From: an uncultured Bacteroidota bacterium
Lineage (GTDB): Bacteria > Bacteroidota > Bacteroidia > Flavobacteriales > Flavobacteriaceae
NCBI GenBank assembly: GCA_913060705.1
Contig: CAJXTX010000006.1
Span: 1-51,314, forward strand
Direction of reading: 5' to 3'
Length of the DNA: 51,314 nt
Shown: in pieces, positions 9,184-17,052 of the stretch
Layout of the letters: every line of letters begins with the position of its first letter
Numbering within the stretch: the first letter of the stretch is position 1
The notes under the pieces: generated by a model
Database searches by the model: none
Told to the model about the DNA's origin: nothing
Seen by the model: the letters and a program-made list of their open reading frames with translations, nothing else
Position numbers and translations under genes: made by a program

Positions 9184-11562
9184 CTAAAGAGAATTGAAAC
9201 TGTAACTCAGATTAATAAAATAGGTCCGCCCAACACTTTGCCAATAGCGCGAAGCGAACACCGGCTGGTTGACCTGATTTTGAGCATATGATTGAGCCTC
9301 CATGAGTCGAGAAGAGGCAAACCCGGCAATAGGTTGAATAGTGTTAGTCACATTCGAGAGTGAGGCGAATAACTGCAGGTATCCTCGAGGCATCCTCCAT
9401 GACTTGGATAACAATAGATTCATGTAAAACAACCCCTTAAGCTGCTCTTGATTTGGAGGTTTAAGACCGTAGCGTGCCAATTGTCTTCCAAACTCTAGGT
9501 CTTGCTGGGGCCAGGATACTCCCAAAAAGGCGTGCGAGAGGTAATTCGATTTCAGGGTGAAGTTCCAATAACGCGGGCTCTTGTAAGAGAGTCCAAGACT
9601 AACGGCTCTATTAGGCCCTCCGGATAATGCATAGTTCAATTTAGGGTCGAGTTCTAGACGAAGAGACTGGAGTCCACCAGAGGCATTCTCTGGATCTCTA
9701 TAGAGGTGGGCTTCTTCTGGAGTACTTTGACTTCCAGACACCATATAACCGACCCCCTCAAGAGTGATCTCACTGCTGAGGTCGAGTTGCAATGAAGCGG
9801 CCCATTCTATAGAGCGCATCCTTACTCCCCTTAGACGCTGGGTCACCAGATCTTGCCATGTGCTGGTTTCAGTATAAAAGTAAGTAGTGGATACCCCGTC
9901 AAAATGATTGAGATACGAAGTCTGGACCCTGAATAAAAGTCCTGGCTTTTTAAAGAAATAGGTGGCCCCAATATCCATAAATGAATCAGCTCGAGGGTGA
10001 TCGGTATGCTGGCTATAGCGCGTACTTACAAAGAATGACTCAGGGTTTTGGTGAATTCTCCCTAAATAGGTCCTGAACCTCCATTCGGTCGAACCATTAG
10101 GAAAATATGAAGTGCGAGCTGTAAAAGAAGCGTCCCATGATGCAGTAGCAGCCGACTCATTGGACTCATGCATGTAAAGCTCGTGAACGGCGTGCCTAAT
10201 GCGTTGAGCGGAGTGATTACGAATGAACAGTTGAGCATCAAAACGTTGACGCTTCATCTCTCTAGCGTAAAACAATGCCGACTCAAAAGCAGCCGCTGAA
10301 AGGGTGTGATCGTACCCCATACGATCTCCTATCTTCTTCTCGGGCATAGATCTTAAGTCTAGATTCAGTTGAGCGTATAGATCTCTGTTGAGTACATACG
10401 ACCCCCCTAGCAATCCTTCGACACGTTGAAAAAAATTAGCGCTTTCTGTAGTAAACTGCATCCATCCTCCATAGTGTCGGGTGGCATCTTGATGGCTGAT
10501 GCTAAAATTCAATCCCGCCTGGGTATTCTGCCTTACATCCGCGATCAAGGCATACCGGGCATAAGCACTATTGGTATTTGCAACGCGCAAGCGCTCTAGA
10601 TCAACCCCGTCGAAAAGACCGTGTTGCTGTATGAGACGCGCCTCTAAAAAAGGAGAAGTATGGTAATAAGAAGGCAAATAGCGGTAATACGTCATAAAAG
10701 GATTGGGGGCCATCTGATAACTCAAATTATGCTTATCAAGGCTAGAGGAATACACGAAAACCCCAGCAGAGAAATCATGTTGCTTTAAAGCCTTTCCTAA
10801 CTCCATTTGATAGAATTGATGCTTGTGTACTCTATACTTTAGCGGAAGCGCTTGTTGATTTTCAACCCCCCATGAGCCATTGAATTTGCCATGGGTAAGA
10901 CTCCAGACCTCTTCAGTATGTGCCTCAGGACTTACCCTTGAGGTGTAGGTCGTCATGGCTAATGCCCGAAAGGAACCCCTATCCGTATTCTTGGAGAGCT
11001 GCAAAAACCCTGATCGGCTTTGATAAGGACTGTAATCGTAGTAGCCTTTGGCAGCAGAACGCAATGAACCGCTTGCCATGAGCTTGTAGCCCTTCAAATC
11101 GAACAAAACGGTAGCCATTATTCTTTGGGTGTAAGAGCGGTTGGCTGAGGATAACGTCATTCGAAGCGGCGATCGCTGTTTAAGGACATCGGTTTCAATT
11201 CTTTGCATTCCTCCAACTTGAGACGGATGCAGTGAAGGGATCGCCACTAACGACTGTTCAGGATAGCGCGTAATGTCATTTAATCCGCCCCAACGGTTCC
11301 AATCGATCCTTCCGTCTATCAATGAATTTACCTTCGCGCTATTGATAAAGTAAGCCTTGTGCTCTGGAGAAAGTCCTCTGTAACGAAACCATCCTAGTGA
11401 CCAATCGAATTGTGCGCTTCGCTCAAATGGAGTTTGAGCGGCATGCAGAACACGGGCGTATTCGTCTGTAAATAACAATTCGATCGCTTCATCTTCTTGC
11501 GCGTGCACCAAAGAACCCGTCCAGTTCACCATTACAAAAAACGCTGTTACTATCCTTTTCAC
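9184..11562 (-). CDS. TonB-dependent receptor lacking the N-terminal carboxypeptidase-like domain
   Basis: A 792-residue outer-membrane beta-barrel protein. After a signal peptide ending near VHAQ (residue 21), a divergent plug is seen: WFRYRGLSPEHKAYFIN and WNRWGGLNDITR correspond to the plug segment (RxRG..., ...NGI..ND..., W..WGGLND) of a Bacteroidota receptor subgroup. The rest is barrel-like, with alternating aromatic strands and the C-terminal LSYSFNSL. There is no CarboxypepD_reg-like domain between signal peptide and plug, which most receptors of this phylum have. The start codon is GTG at 11562. Directly downstream is the DUF5689/lamin-tail lipoprotein, and a secreted nuclease is divergent. 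Likely an importer of nucleic-acid breakdown products or phosphate compounds; the substrate is inferred. Confidence 0.82.
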   Translation of the reverse strand: MKRIVTAFFVMVNWTGSLVHAQEDEAIELLFTDEYARVLHAAQTPFERSAQFDWSLGWFRYRGLSPEHKAYFINSAKVNSLIDGRIDWNRWGGLNDITRYPEQSLVAIPSLHPSQVGGMQRIETDVLKQRSPLRMTLSSANRSYTQRIMATVLFDLKGYKLMASGSLRSAAKGYYDYSPYQSRSGFLQLSKNTDRGSFRALAMTTYTSRVSPEAHTEEVWSLTHGKFNGSWGVENQQALPLKYRVHKHQFYQMELGKALKQHDFSAGVFVYSSSLDKHNLSYQMAPNPFMTYYRYLPSYYHTSPFLEARLIQQHGLFDGVDLERLRVANTNSAYARYALIADVRQNTQAGLNFSISHQDATRHYGGWMQFTTESANFFQRVEGLLGGSYVLNRDLYAQLNLDLRSMPEKKIGDRMGYDHTLSAAAFESALFYAREMKRQRFDAQLFIRNHSAQRIRHAVHELYMHESNESAATASWDASFTARTSYFPNGSTEWRFRTYLGRIHQNPESFFVSTRYSQHTDHPRADSFMDIGATYFFKKPGLLFRVQTSYLNHFDGVSTTYFYTETSTWQDLVTQRLRGVRMRSIEWAASLQLDLSSEITLEGVGYMVSGSQSTPEEAHLYRDPENASGGLQSLRLELDPKLNYALSGGPNRAVSLGLSYKSPRYWNFTLKSNYLSHAFLGVSWPQQDLEFGRQLARYGLKPPNQEQLKGLFYMNLLLSKSWRMPRGYLQLFASLSNVTNTIQPIAGFASSRLMEAQSYAQNQVNQPVFASRYWQSVGRTYFINLSYSFNSL

Positions 11563-11581
11563 AGGACCAAACTATGCGTTG

Positions 11582-11604
11582 AGTCTGCAAGAGTCTTGCA
11601 GACT
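11582..11604. repeat. Perfect 9-bp inverted repeat between divergent receptor and nuclease genes
   Basis: AGTCTGCAA (11582-11590) and TTGCAGACT (11596-11604) are exact reverse complements separated by five bases. The repeat lies in the 61-base gap between the leftward TonB receptor and the rightward nuclease. It covers the place where a -33 element for the nuclease promoter would be. An operator for a shared regulator is plausible, but an RNA hairpin is also possible. Confidence 0.6.
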
Positions 11605-11611
11605 GTGGAGA

Positions 11612-11619
11612 TAGTTTTG
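11612..11619 (+). promoter_or_regulatory. -7 promoter box for the secreted nuclease gene
   Basis: TAGTTTTG matches the Bacteroidota -7 consensus TAnnTTTG. It ends four bases before the ATG at 11624, so the transcript would begin at or next to the start codon. No TTG is found 17-19 bases upstream; the inverted repeat occupies that site. Confidence 0.45.
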
Positions 11620-11623
11620 ACTC

Positions 11624-12640
11624 ATGATTAAACGTCTTTTTACCTGTCTTTTGATAGTCCTCAACCTTCAGCTCTATGCGGCCCAGCCAAGCTGGGTGGG
11701 CTTCTATAATCTTGAGAATTTGTTTGATACCGTTTCGAATGTAGGGGTTGAAGACGAAGACCGCACACCTCATGGTAGATACCGTTGGACATCAGAACGA
11801 ATGGAGCTTAAAATAAGTAAGCTCCACAGCGTTATAGACAGTATTAACAAAGCGGTAGCTCCTTATGAATGGAGTATATTAGGGGTTTGTGAAGTTGAGA
11901 ATGCCGGCCTTGTAGACCAGCTTTGTAGGCGCTTTGATTCGGGCCAAAACTGTCGCTTTGTTCATTTTGAAAGTCCTGATCTAAGGGGTATAGACGTAGC
12001 GCTAGTCTACAACGCAAAACGATTTCGCCCCACTCATTTTGAACGCAAAAGGGTAAACCTGTTTCTGTCAGACGATACGCCGAAATACACTCGTGACCTG
12101 TTGGTGGTGAGCGGATGGCTGACCGGAGTTAAGGTGCATTTTATTGTAGCACATTGGCCTTCAAGAAGTGGGGGGCAAAAGAGATCCGAACACTTTCGGT
12201 CTACAGCGAGTTATTACAGCAGAAGGATCATTGATTCTATCAGAACTAAGGATAACGACGCTCAGATTATACTTATGGGAGACCTCAACGACGATCCCTC
12301 CGACCGATCAGTACGCCGTCTGGTAAAAGAAACGGTGAAGTTCGAGGGGTTGTACAATCCCATGGAGGCCTTACATCAGAGAGGTGTCGGGAGCATTGCG
12401 CATCGCGATCGCTGGCATCTCTTTGACCAGCTCATCTTTACCTCAAATTTCAAAACCGAGGGCGGGTTACAACTCAAAGGAGCAGGCGTGTTTAAACGAC
12501 CCTTTTTAACGCAACAAAGAGGAAGGTTTAAAGACTATCCTTTTAGAACCTTTGTGGGGTCAAACTATCAGGGCGGATACAGTGATCACTTTCCGGTGAT
12601 AGCACTCCTTAAGACCACTGGCCCCAAGGAATACGACTGA
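11624..12640 (+). CDS. Secreted endonuclease/exonuclease/phosphatase-family protein
   Basis: A 338-residue enzyme of the DNase I / ExoIII fold with an N-terminal signal peptide (about 20 residues, ending near LYAAQP). Catalytic landmarks are intact: the asparagine in FYNLENLFD, the glutamate E90 in CEVEN, GDLND with D220 and N222, and the terminal SDHF with D321 and H322. Family members hydrolyse phosphodiester or phosphomonoester bonds in DNA, RNA, lipids or inositol phosphates. The export signal and the divergent receptor/lamin-tail operon point to an extracellular or periplasmic nuclease or phosphatase that feeds a receptor, which is inference. Its 3' end overlaps the convergent membrane-protein gene by 32 bases. 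Confidence 0.88.
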   Translation: MIKRLFTCLLIVLNLQLYAAQPSWVGFYNLENLFDTVSNVGVEDEDRTPHGRYRWTSERMELKISKLHSVIDSINKAVAPYEWSILGVCEVENAGLVDQLCRRFDSGQNCRFVHFESPDLRGIDVALVYNAKRFRPTHFERKRVNLFLSDDTPKYTRDLLVVSGWLTGVKVHFIVAHWPSRSGGQKRSEHFRSTASYYSRRIIDSIRTKDNDAQIILMGDLNDDPSDRSVRRLVKETVKFEGLYNPMEALHQRGVGSIAHRDRWHLFDQLIFTSNFKTEGGLQLKGAGVFKRPFLTQQRGRFKDYPFRTFVGSNYQGGYSDHFPVIALLKTTGPKEYD

Positions 12641-13043
12641 GAATTAGAAGTAATCCAATACCGTAGAAAAGGGCGATGCTCTTAAACTTTGCCTTGCTTT
12701 CGGTTGTTTTTTTGTGGCGCGACCATCCGACCGTAACCAAGGCCACCGCAATGATATTAGTCACCGGATGTTCTAGAGCTGTCAATCGGGCCGCAGCATT
12801 TAATCCGCCAATTCCCAATTCAGTAAGCGCATGAAAACCTTTTGCTGAAGTGAAGTATACCACAAGACCTATTAAAAATTGAAGGTGAAAAAAAGCCACC
12901 CCTGCCAAAGAAAGCTTGCGATCTCTAGAGTCAATAAAGTCACGGCCTGTTAAAAAGCCGTTGAGTGCATTGACAAATGCCAATAAAACAACGCTAAGCG
13001 CTAAGAACGCAACATAAGAGTGCAGTGATATAAACGTATTCAT
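12609..13043 (-). CDS. Small four-helix membrane protein, cytochrome-b-like
   Basis: A 144-residue integral membrane protein with four hydrophobic helices (roughly residues 6-26, 46-66, 90-107 and 122-140). Histidines occur in or near the helices (H8, FFHLQ, KGFHAL, ALEHP), which would suit heme binding. Similar proteins in Bacteroidota are often labelled 'cytochrome B', but I cannot confirm heme binding from sequence. It lies 31 bases downstream of pgi on the same strand and may be the last gene of the M23-pgi group. Its C-terminal codons overlap the convergent nuclease gene by 32 bases; both proteins look complete. Confidence 0.7.
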   Translation of the reverse strand: MNTFISLHSYVAFLALSVVLLAFVNALNGFLTGRDFIDSRDRKLSLAGVAFFHLQFLIGLVVYFTSAKGFHALTELGIGGLNAAARLTALEHPVTNIIAVALVTVGWSRHKKTTESKAKFKSIALFYGIGLLLILSRIPWGQWS

Positions 13044-13074
13044 AGGTTAAGGTATTTAGGTTCTATGAAAATAA

Positions 13075-14709
13075 TCAATTTTTATAACGCTTCAATAAGG
13101 CTTGAGTAGATGGATCGTGATTGAATTCCGCTTTGTCCTGCCATTCACTTAAAATGCGATTGGCCAATTGTTTGCCGAGCTCAACTCCCCATTGGTCGTA
13201 GCTAAACACGTTCCACACTACTCCTTGAACAAAAATCTTATGCTCATAGGCGCTGATAAGAGCCCCAAGATTATAGGGGGTCAGCGATTCAATCAAGAAG
13301 GTGGTCGTAGGCTTATTGCCTGCGAATACCTTATGTGGAATAATGTGTTCTACTGATTTAAGATCAACCCCTTTCTCTGCGAATTCTGCAGTTACCTCTT
13401 CAAGGGTTTTTCCTTTCATAAGCGCCTCAGTTTGCGCAAAAAAGTTTGCCATTAAGGCGTCTTGATGCGGTTGATTCTCATGAAGTGAGGTTCTGAATCC
13501 AATAAAGTCACAAGGAATGAGTTTTGTTCCCTGATGCATCAACTGAAAGAACGCATGCTGAGAGTTGGTCCCTGGCTCCCCCCAAACAATTGAACCTGTC
13601 TGATAGGCGACCGACTCGCCTGAACGCGAGGTCGACTTCCCATTGCTCTCCATAGAAGCTTGTTGTAAATAGGCAGAGAAACGGTGCAAGTATTGGGTGT
13701 ATGGGATGATGGCTTCTGTTTCGGCTTCCATGAAATTGGTGTACCAAATTCCTAGAAGTGCCATTTTAACCGGAAGATTTTTTGCTAGTGGAGCCTCTGC
13801 AAAGTGTTGGTCCATAGCCCCAGCACCTTCAAGTAATGCCTCAAAATGCGCATAGCCAAGACTTAATGCTATAGAAAGCCCTACTGCACTCCACAGTGAG
13901 AATCTACCTCCAACCCAATCCGCCATAGGGAATACCATGTCATCAGAAATACCAAAGGTGGATGTCTGTGTGAGATTGGTAGAGACAGCTGCAAAGTGCA
14001 ACGGAATTGCCTCTTCTGATGCTTGCTCTACAAACCAACGTCGAACCGTCTGGGCATTCATCAGTGTCTCTTGGGTTCCAAAAGATTTTGAAACCACTAA
14101 AAACAAGGTCGTCTCAGGGTTCAATCCTTTTAATACCTCGGCACTGTGATCCGGATCAACATTGCTCATAAAATGAACCTTGAGGTGGTTTTTGTAGTAG
14201 GCTAGTGCTTCAGTAACCATCACAGGACCCAAATCTGACCCGCCTATCCCAATGTTTACAATGTCTGTGAAGGGTTTTTGAGTATATCCTTTTTTTGATC
14301 CAGAAATAACGGCCTCAGATAACGCTTGAATACGCTGCTTGACTTCAGCAACCTCGTGATTGACCTCTTTTCCATTCACCTTGGCATTGCTGTGCTTGGA
14401 TCTTAAAGCCGTATGCAACACGGCTCTACCCTCGGTCTCATTGATCAAATCTCCGTTAAAATAGGCCTGCTTAGCCGCGTCTAGTTCTGAAAAATTGGCC
14501 AGATCATACAGCGCATTCCACGCCTCTTCAGTGATTAGGTTCTTTGAAAAATCAACATAGAAGTCTTGCCATTCAAGACTCATCTTCGAAACCCGACTCG
14601 AATCGTTTTTGAAGAGATCTATGAGTGTTGTAGCTTGAACAGAAGTTGCAAGATTCTTGAGCTTTTCCCAACTAGGGCTTCGCTCTGGGTTATTTTGAGG
14701 TAAGGGCAT
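13075..14709 (-). CDS. pgi: Glucose-6-phosphate isomerase
   Basis: Interconverts glucose-6-phosphate and fructose-6-phosphate in glycolysis and gluconeogenesis. The 544-residue length is normal for the long bacterial form. Both family signatures are visible: the phosphosugar-binding region NIGIGGSDLGPVMVTEAL and the catalytic segment with MESNGKSTSRSG, plus GEPGTNSQHAFFQLMHQGT carrying the active-site histidine. The ATG at 14709 lies 20 bases inside the end of the upstream M23 peptidase gene, suggesting coupled translation. Cytoplasmic; nothing unusual. Confidence 0.97.
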   Translation of the reverse strand: MPLPQNNPERSPSWEKLKNLATSVQATTLIDLFKNDSSRVSKMSLEWQDFYVDFSKNLITEEAWNALYDLANFSELDAAKQAYFNGDLINETEGRAVLHTALRSKHSNAKVNGKEVNHEVAEVKQRIQALSEAVISGSKKGYTQKPFTDIVNIGIGGSDLGPVMVTEALAYYKNHLKVHFMSNVDPDHSAEVLKGLNPETTLFLVVSKSFGTQETLMNAQTVRRWFVEQASEEAIPLHFAAVSTNLTQTSTFGISDDMVFPMADWVGGRFSLWSAVGLSIALSLGYAHFEALLEGAGAMDQHFAEAPLAKNLPVKMALLGIWYTNFMEAETEAIIPYTQYLHRFSAYLQQASMESNGKSTSRSGESVAYQTGSIVWGEPGTNSQHAFFQLMHQGTKLIPCDFIGFRTSLHENQPHQDALMANFFAQTEALMKGKTLEEVTAEFAEKGVDLKSVEHIIPHKVFAGNKPTTTFLIESLTPYNLGALISAYEHKIFVQGVVWNVFSYDQWGVELGKQLANRILSEWQDKAEFNHDPSTQALLKRYKN

Positions 14710-15988
14710 TATCGTCTTTGATCGAGATTTGAGGCCATGAATTTAAGTCATTTTCACCAGGATAGGGTATACAAGCCAATTGGTCTAGAGGTAGTTTGAT
14801 ATAGTTGAAATAATCCTTGGCGAAAGACTTGGCAATAGGGGCTGCAGCTGGCAACTTTTCTTTTAAAGGATCAACCTGTCTTCCGTTTTTCCAGAATCGA
14901 TAACAGACATGAGGACCTGAGGTATTTCCGGTCATCCCAATCCAGCCTATAATGTCGCCCTGCTGCACACGTTGACCTTTCTTTACATTTAGCGCCCTCA
15001 TATGAAGGTACTGGGTAGTGTAGGTCCCGTTATGCCGAATCTTCGCATATATTCCATTACCCCCTCTGCGCGTTGCCTCGATGACCTCTCCATCTGCCGT
15101 AGCGATAATGGGCGTCCCGACAGGAGCCGCATAATCCGTGCCCTTGTGAGCGCGGGTTCGGTTTCCGTAATAGGCAATCTTGCGCTGCAGGTTGTAACGC
15201 GAAGAAATGCGATAGGCATTGAATTTTAAAGGGGCCTTTAGAAACGTTCTTCTAAGGCTTTCGCCTTCTTCGTCGTAATATTCAGTCTGAAGCGTTTTCT
15301 CATTGATGTTCGCTGCGAAGGCATAATAGGTTTCGCCTTGGTGTTCAAAAAGGGCAGCTTTAATCGATTTTATACCCGCCATAGTTCCGTCTCGCAGTCT
15401 TCGCTCATGGGCAATCACCTTAAACTTATCTCCTTCGTAAAGCCTAAAAAAGTCAATATTCCAGGCGTAAATATTGGCTAATTCTTGACTTAAATTTTGA
15501 TCGATCCCTTGACGTTGCAGGGTCTCATACAAAGAACCTTCTATGACTCCTGATAGCTGACGTTCGACTAAATCGTAAGGATGCTTCTCTTCATACACCT
15601 TCACCTCTTCTCTTAGATCTGCCACAGTATAGTTTAAAAAGTCGTTTTCGTAAATGAAGACTACTGGACGTTGTTCATCGTCACACGTTCTAAGAATGCG
15701 ATACGGCTTTCCTACCTGAATTTTTCTCAAGTCAAAAGAAGAACGTGAAGCTCGGGCCGCTTGATCTACCTTCTGATAATCGGCATCTCTGCTGAGCATG
15801 ATCTTTCCGAAAGTATCTCCTCTTCGAATGGTATCGTATTCAACTTCATACGAGATCATGTCAAACCCAAATTGCATATCAACAGGCATTTCAACCTCTC
15901 CTGCTGATGTGCTATCTGCCTCCTCAGATGAACCACATGAAAAGAGCAATCCAACAAAGACTACGAGTAAATAATACGGTCTAGACAT
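14690..15988 (-). CDS. M23-family peptidoglycan peptidase-like lipoprotein with altered HxH motif
   Basis: A 432-residue envelope protein. I chose the ATG at 15988 (MSRPYYLLVV), which gives a clean lipoprotein signal with a cysteine in LLFSCGSS; the frame stays open six codons further. The N-terminal half is a LysM/OapA-like scaffold. The C-terminal M23 domain has HKGTD (H281, D285) and YLHM, but the usual HxH zinc motif reads H360-V361-C362, so the last metal-binding His is replaced by Cys. M23 enzymes cut peptide cross-links in peptidoglycan; degenerate members act instead as regulators of amidases or other hydrolases. From memory, HVC also occurs in related Bacteroidota proteins, so it may be a subfamily trait. 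Overlaps pgi by 20 bases. Confidence 0.85.
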   Translation of the reverse strand: MSRPYYLLVVFVGLLFSCGSSEEADSTSAGEVEMPVDMQFGFDMISYEVEYDTIRRGDTFGKIMLSRDADYQKVDQAARASRSSFDLRKIQVGKPYRILRTCDDEQRPVVFIYENDFLNYTVADLREEVKVYEEKHPYDLVERQLSGVIEGSLYETLQRQGIDQNLSQELANIYAWNIDFFRLYEGDKFKVIAHERRLRDGTMAGIKSIKAALFEHQGETYYAFAANINEKTLQTEYYDEEGESLRRTFLKAPLKFNAYRISSRYNLQRKIAYYGNRTRAHKGTDYAAPVGTPIIATADGEVIEATRRGGNGIYAKIRHNGTYTTQYLHMRALNVKKGQRVQQGDIIGWIGMTGNTSGPHVCYRFWKNGRQVDPLKEKLPAAAPIAKSFAKDYFNYIKLPLDQLACIPYPGENDLNSWPQISIKDDNALTSK

Positions 15989-16040
15989 TTTACAAAATTC
16001 GAGCATTTACCATCAGCTGTCAACTTGACTTCAGGCAGAT

Positions 16041-16832
16041 TTAATCCATCTGCACCATAAAGGGGTGTTTTAGGCCCTTAAAGGCATCTAAATCTGCCTT
16101 GATAGATCCAAACCTAAGGTCAGCTTGAATTCGTATAGGTACGCGATTGGCATCATCGCTCACCCAAAGCGTTAAGGCCTCTTCTGCACGAAAAATTCTA
16201 CCTGACTTGACCATGGGCCTAAATGCAAGACACTTGACTTTTCCGAAGGATGTTTTGACTAGCTCCTCTCCCAGATACAACAACTTAAAATCGTAAATAC
16301 CGTCGTCATCAAAGAGCATGTCTAAGGCCACCTCTTCTCCGACAGCCGTGTTTTCTTTGTCAAAGCTCTCCCGCAAGTAATAGGTGGCAGAAAGAATATC
16401 TTGAATTTTTTGATGGATAGGAATGCTAAAAGAGCTGTCTTTCTTCTTGTTTCTGATTAAAGCCGCTTCCTTTTTAAAATCGAAACCGATGTCTATATTT
16501 TTGGTGTATCCGCCTTCGTCAATATCTCTTATGAAGTACAACGGACGGATTGGCTCTACCGAAAAAATACTCTGATACACATCTTCAACCTTGAAAAAGA
16601 TAGAGGCAAATCCGGTGGTGCGACCTTCTCCTACCGCATGATAGGCCTTTTGACCATTGTACACCGTATCCTTAAGCGAGAGTGTGGCGTAACTTGCATT
16701 TAAGAACCCATAGTGCAGGCGGTACTTTAACCATTCTCCTGACTTAAAAGTTTGATGAGGTTCTTCCTCTTGTCCGTACCCAAAAGAGCCTATAGAAATT
16801 GAAAGTATGAAAACTAAAAAGTAGCGCATCAT
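16041..16832 (-). CDS. DUF3108 domain protein, exported
   Basis: A 263-residue protein with a signal peptide (MMRYFLVFILSISIGSFGYGQ) and a DUF3108-type beta-rich body: FKSGEWLKYRLHYGFLNAS at the start, VEDVYQSIF, and WVSDDANRVPIRI near the end. DUF3108 proteins are periplasmic or outer-membrane associated and of unknown function. The frame is open to 16904, but the start at 16832 is preferred: the signal peptide begins there, a purine-rich AGGA lies upstream, and a -7 box (16848-16855) and the uvrC terminator lie inside the longer version. The next gene leftward, the M23 peptidase, begins 52 bases downstream. Confidence 0.85.
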   Translation of the reverse strand: MMRYFLVFILSISIGSFGYGQEEEPHQTFKSGEWLKYRLHYGFLNASYATLSLKDTVYNGQKAYHAVGEGRTTGFASIFFKVEDVYQSIFSVEPIRPLYFIRDIDEGGYTKNIDIGFDFKKEAALIRNKKKDSSFSIPIHQKIQDILSATYYLRESFDKENTAVGEEVALDMLFDDDGIYDFKLLYLGEELVKTSFGKVKCLAFRPMVKSGRIFRAEEALTLWVSDDANRVPIRIQADLRFGSIKADLDAFKGLKHPFMVQMD

Positions 16833-16847
16833 TGCTCTATTTTCCTG

Positions 16848-16855
16848 CAAATTTA
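16848..16855 (-). promoter_or_regulatory. -7 promoter box for the DUF3108 gene
   Basis: Read leftward, TAAATTTG matches TAnnTTTG and ends 15 bases before the ATG at 16832. No TTG is found at the right distance upstream; that space is occupied by the terminator hairpin of the preceding uvrC unit. Moderate support only. Confidence 0.4.
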
Positions 16856-16860
16856 GCATT

Positions 16861-16890
16861 AAAAAAAGCCCAGACAGGCTGCCGGGGCTT
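16861..16890 (-). terminator. Intrinsic terminator downstream of uvrC
   Basis: Read leftward, an AAAAGCCC arm pairs with GGGCTTTT around a GC-rich loop and is followed by a run of T. It lies about 160 bases past the uvrC stop and before the DUF3108 promoter. On the + strand the same hairpin is followed only by TTTTCTT, so leftward termination is the better reading. Confidence 0.7.
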
Positions 16891-16918
16891 TTCTTACTAA
16901 CCAACCAAACTTTAAATC

Positions 16919-16969
16919 ATGAAAAAACAAAAGATAGCTTGGTATCGACCACTTTTGAGATTCTACTAG
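16919..16969 (+). other. 16-codon ORF next to a structured intergenic motif
   Basis: The 220-base gap 16833-17052 holds, on the + strand, a hairpin (16863-16890), then an A/C-rich stretch ACTAACCAACCAAACT at 16896-16911, then ATG at 16919 opening a 16-residue ORF (MKKQKIAWYRPLLRFY) that ends with TAG. The A/C-rich stretch before ATG-Lys-Lys looks like leaders of secreted-protein genes in this phylum. No + strand promoter is visible, and the region is probably transcribed leftward as the uvrC 3' end. Coding status is doubtful. Confidence 0.2.
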
Positions 16970-17052
16970 AAAAGTACAAAAAAGCATGCCCAAAAGGTCA
17001 AATTTTAACGTTATTTAACCTTTGAAGTGGTTGATAATCAAATCGTTTTCAT

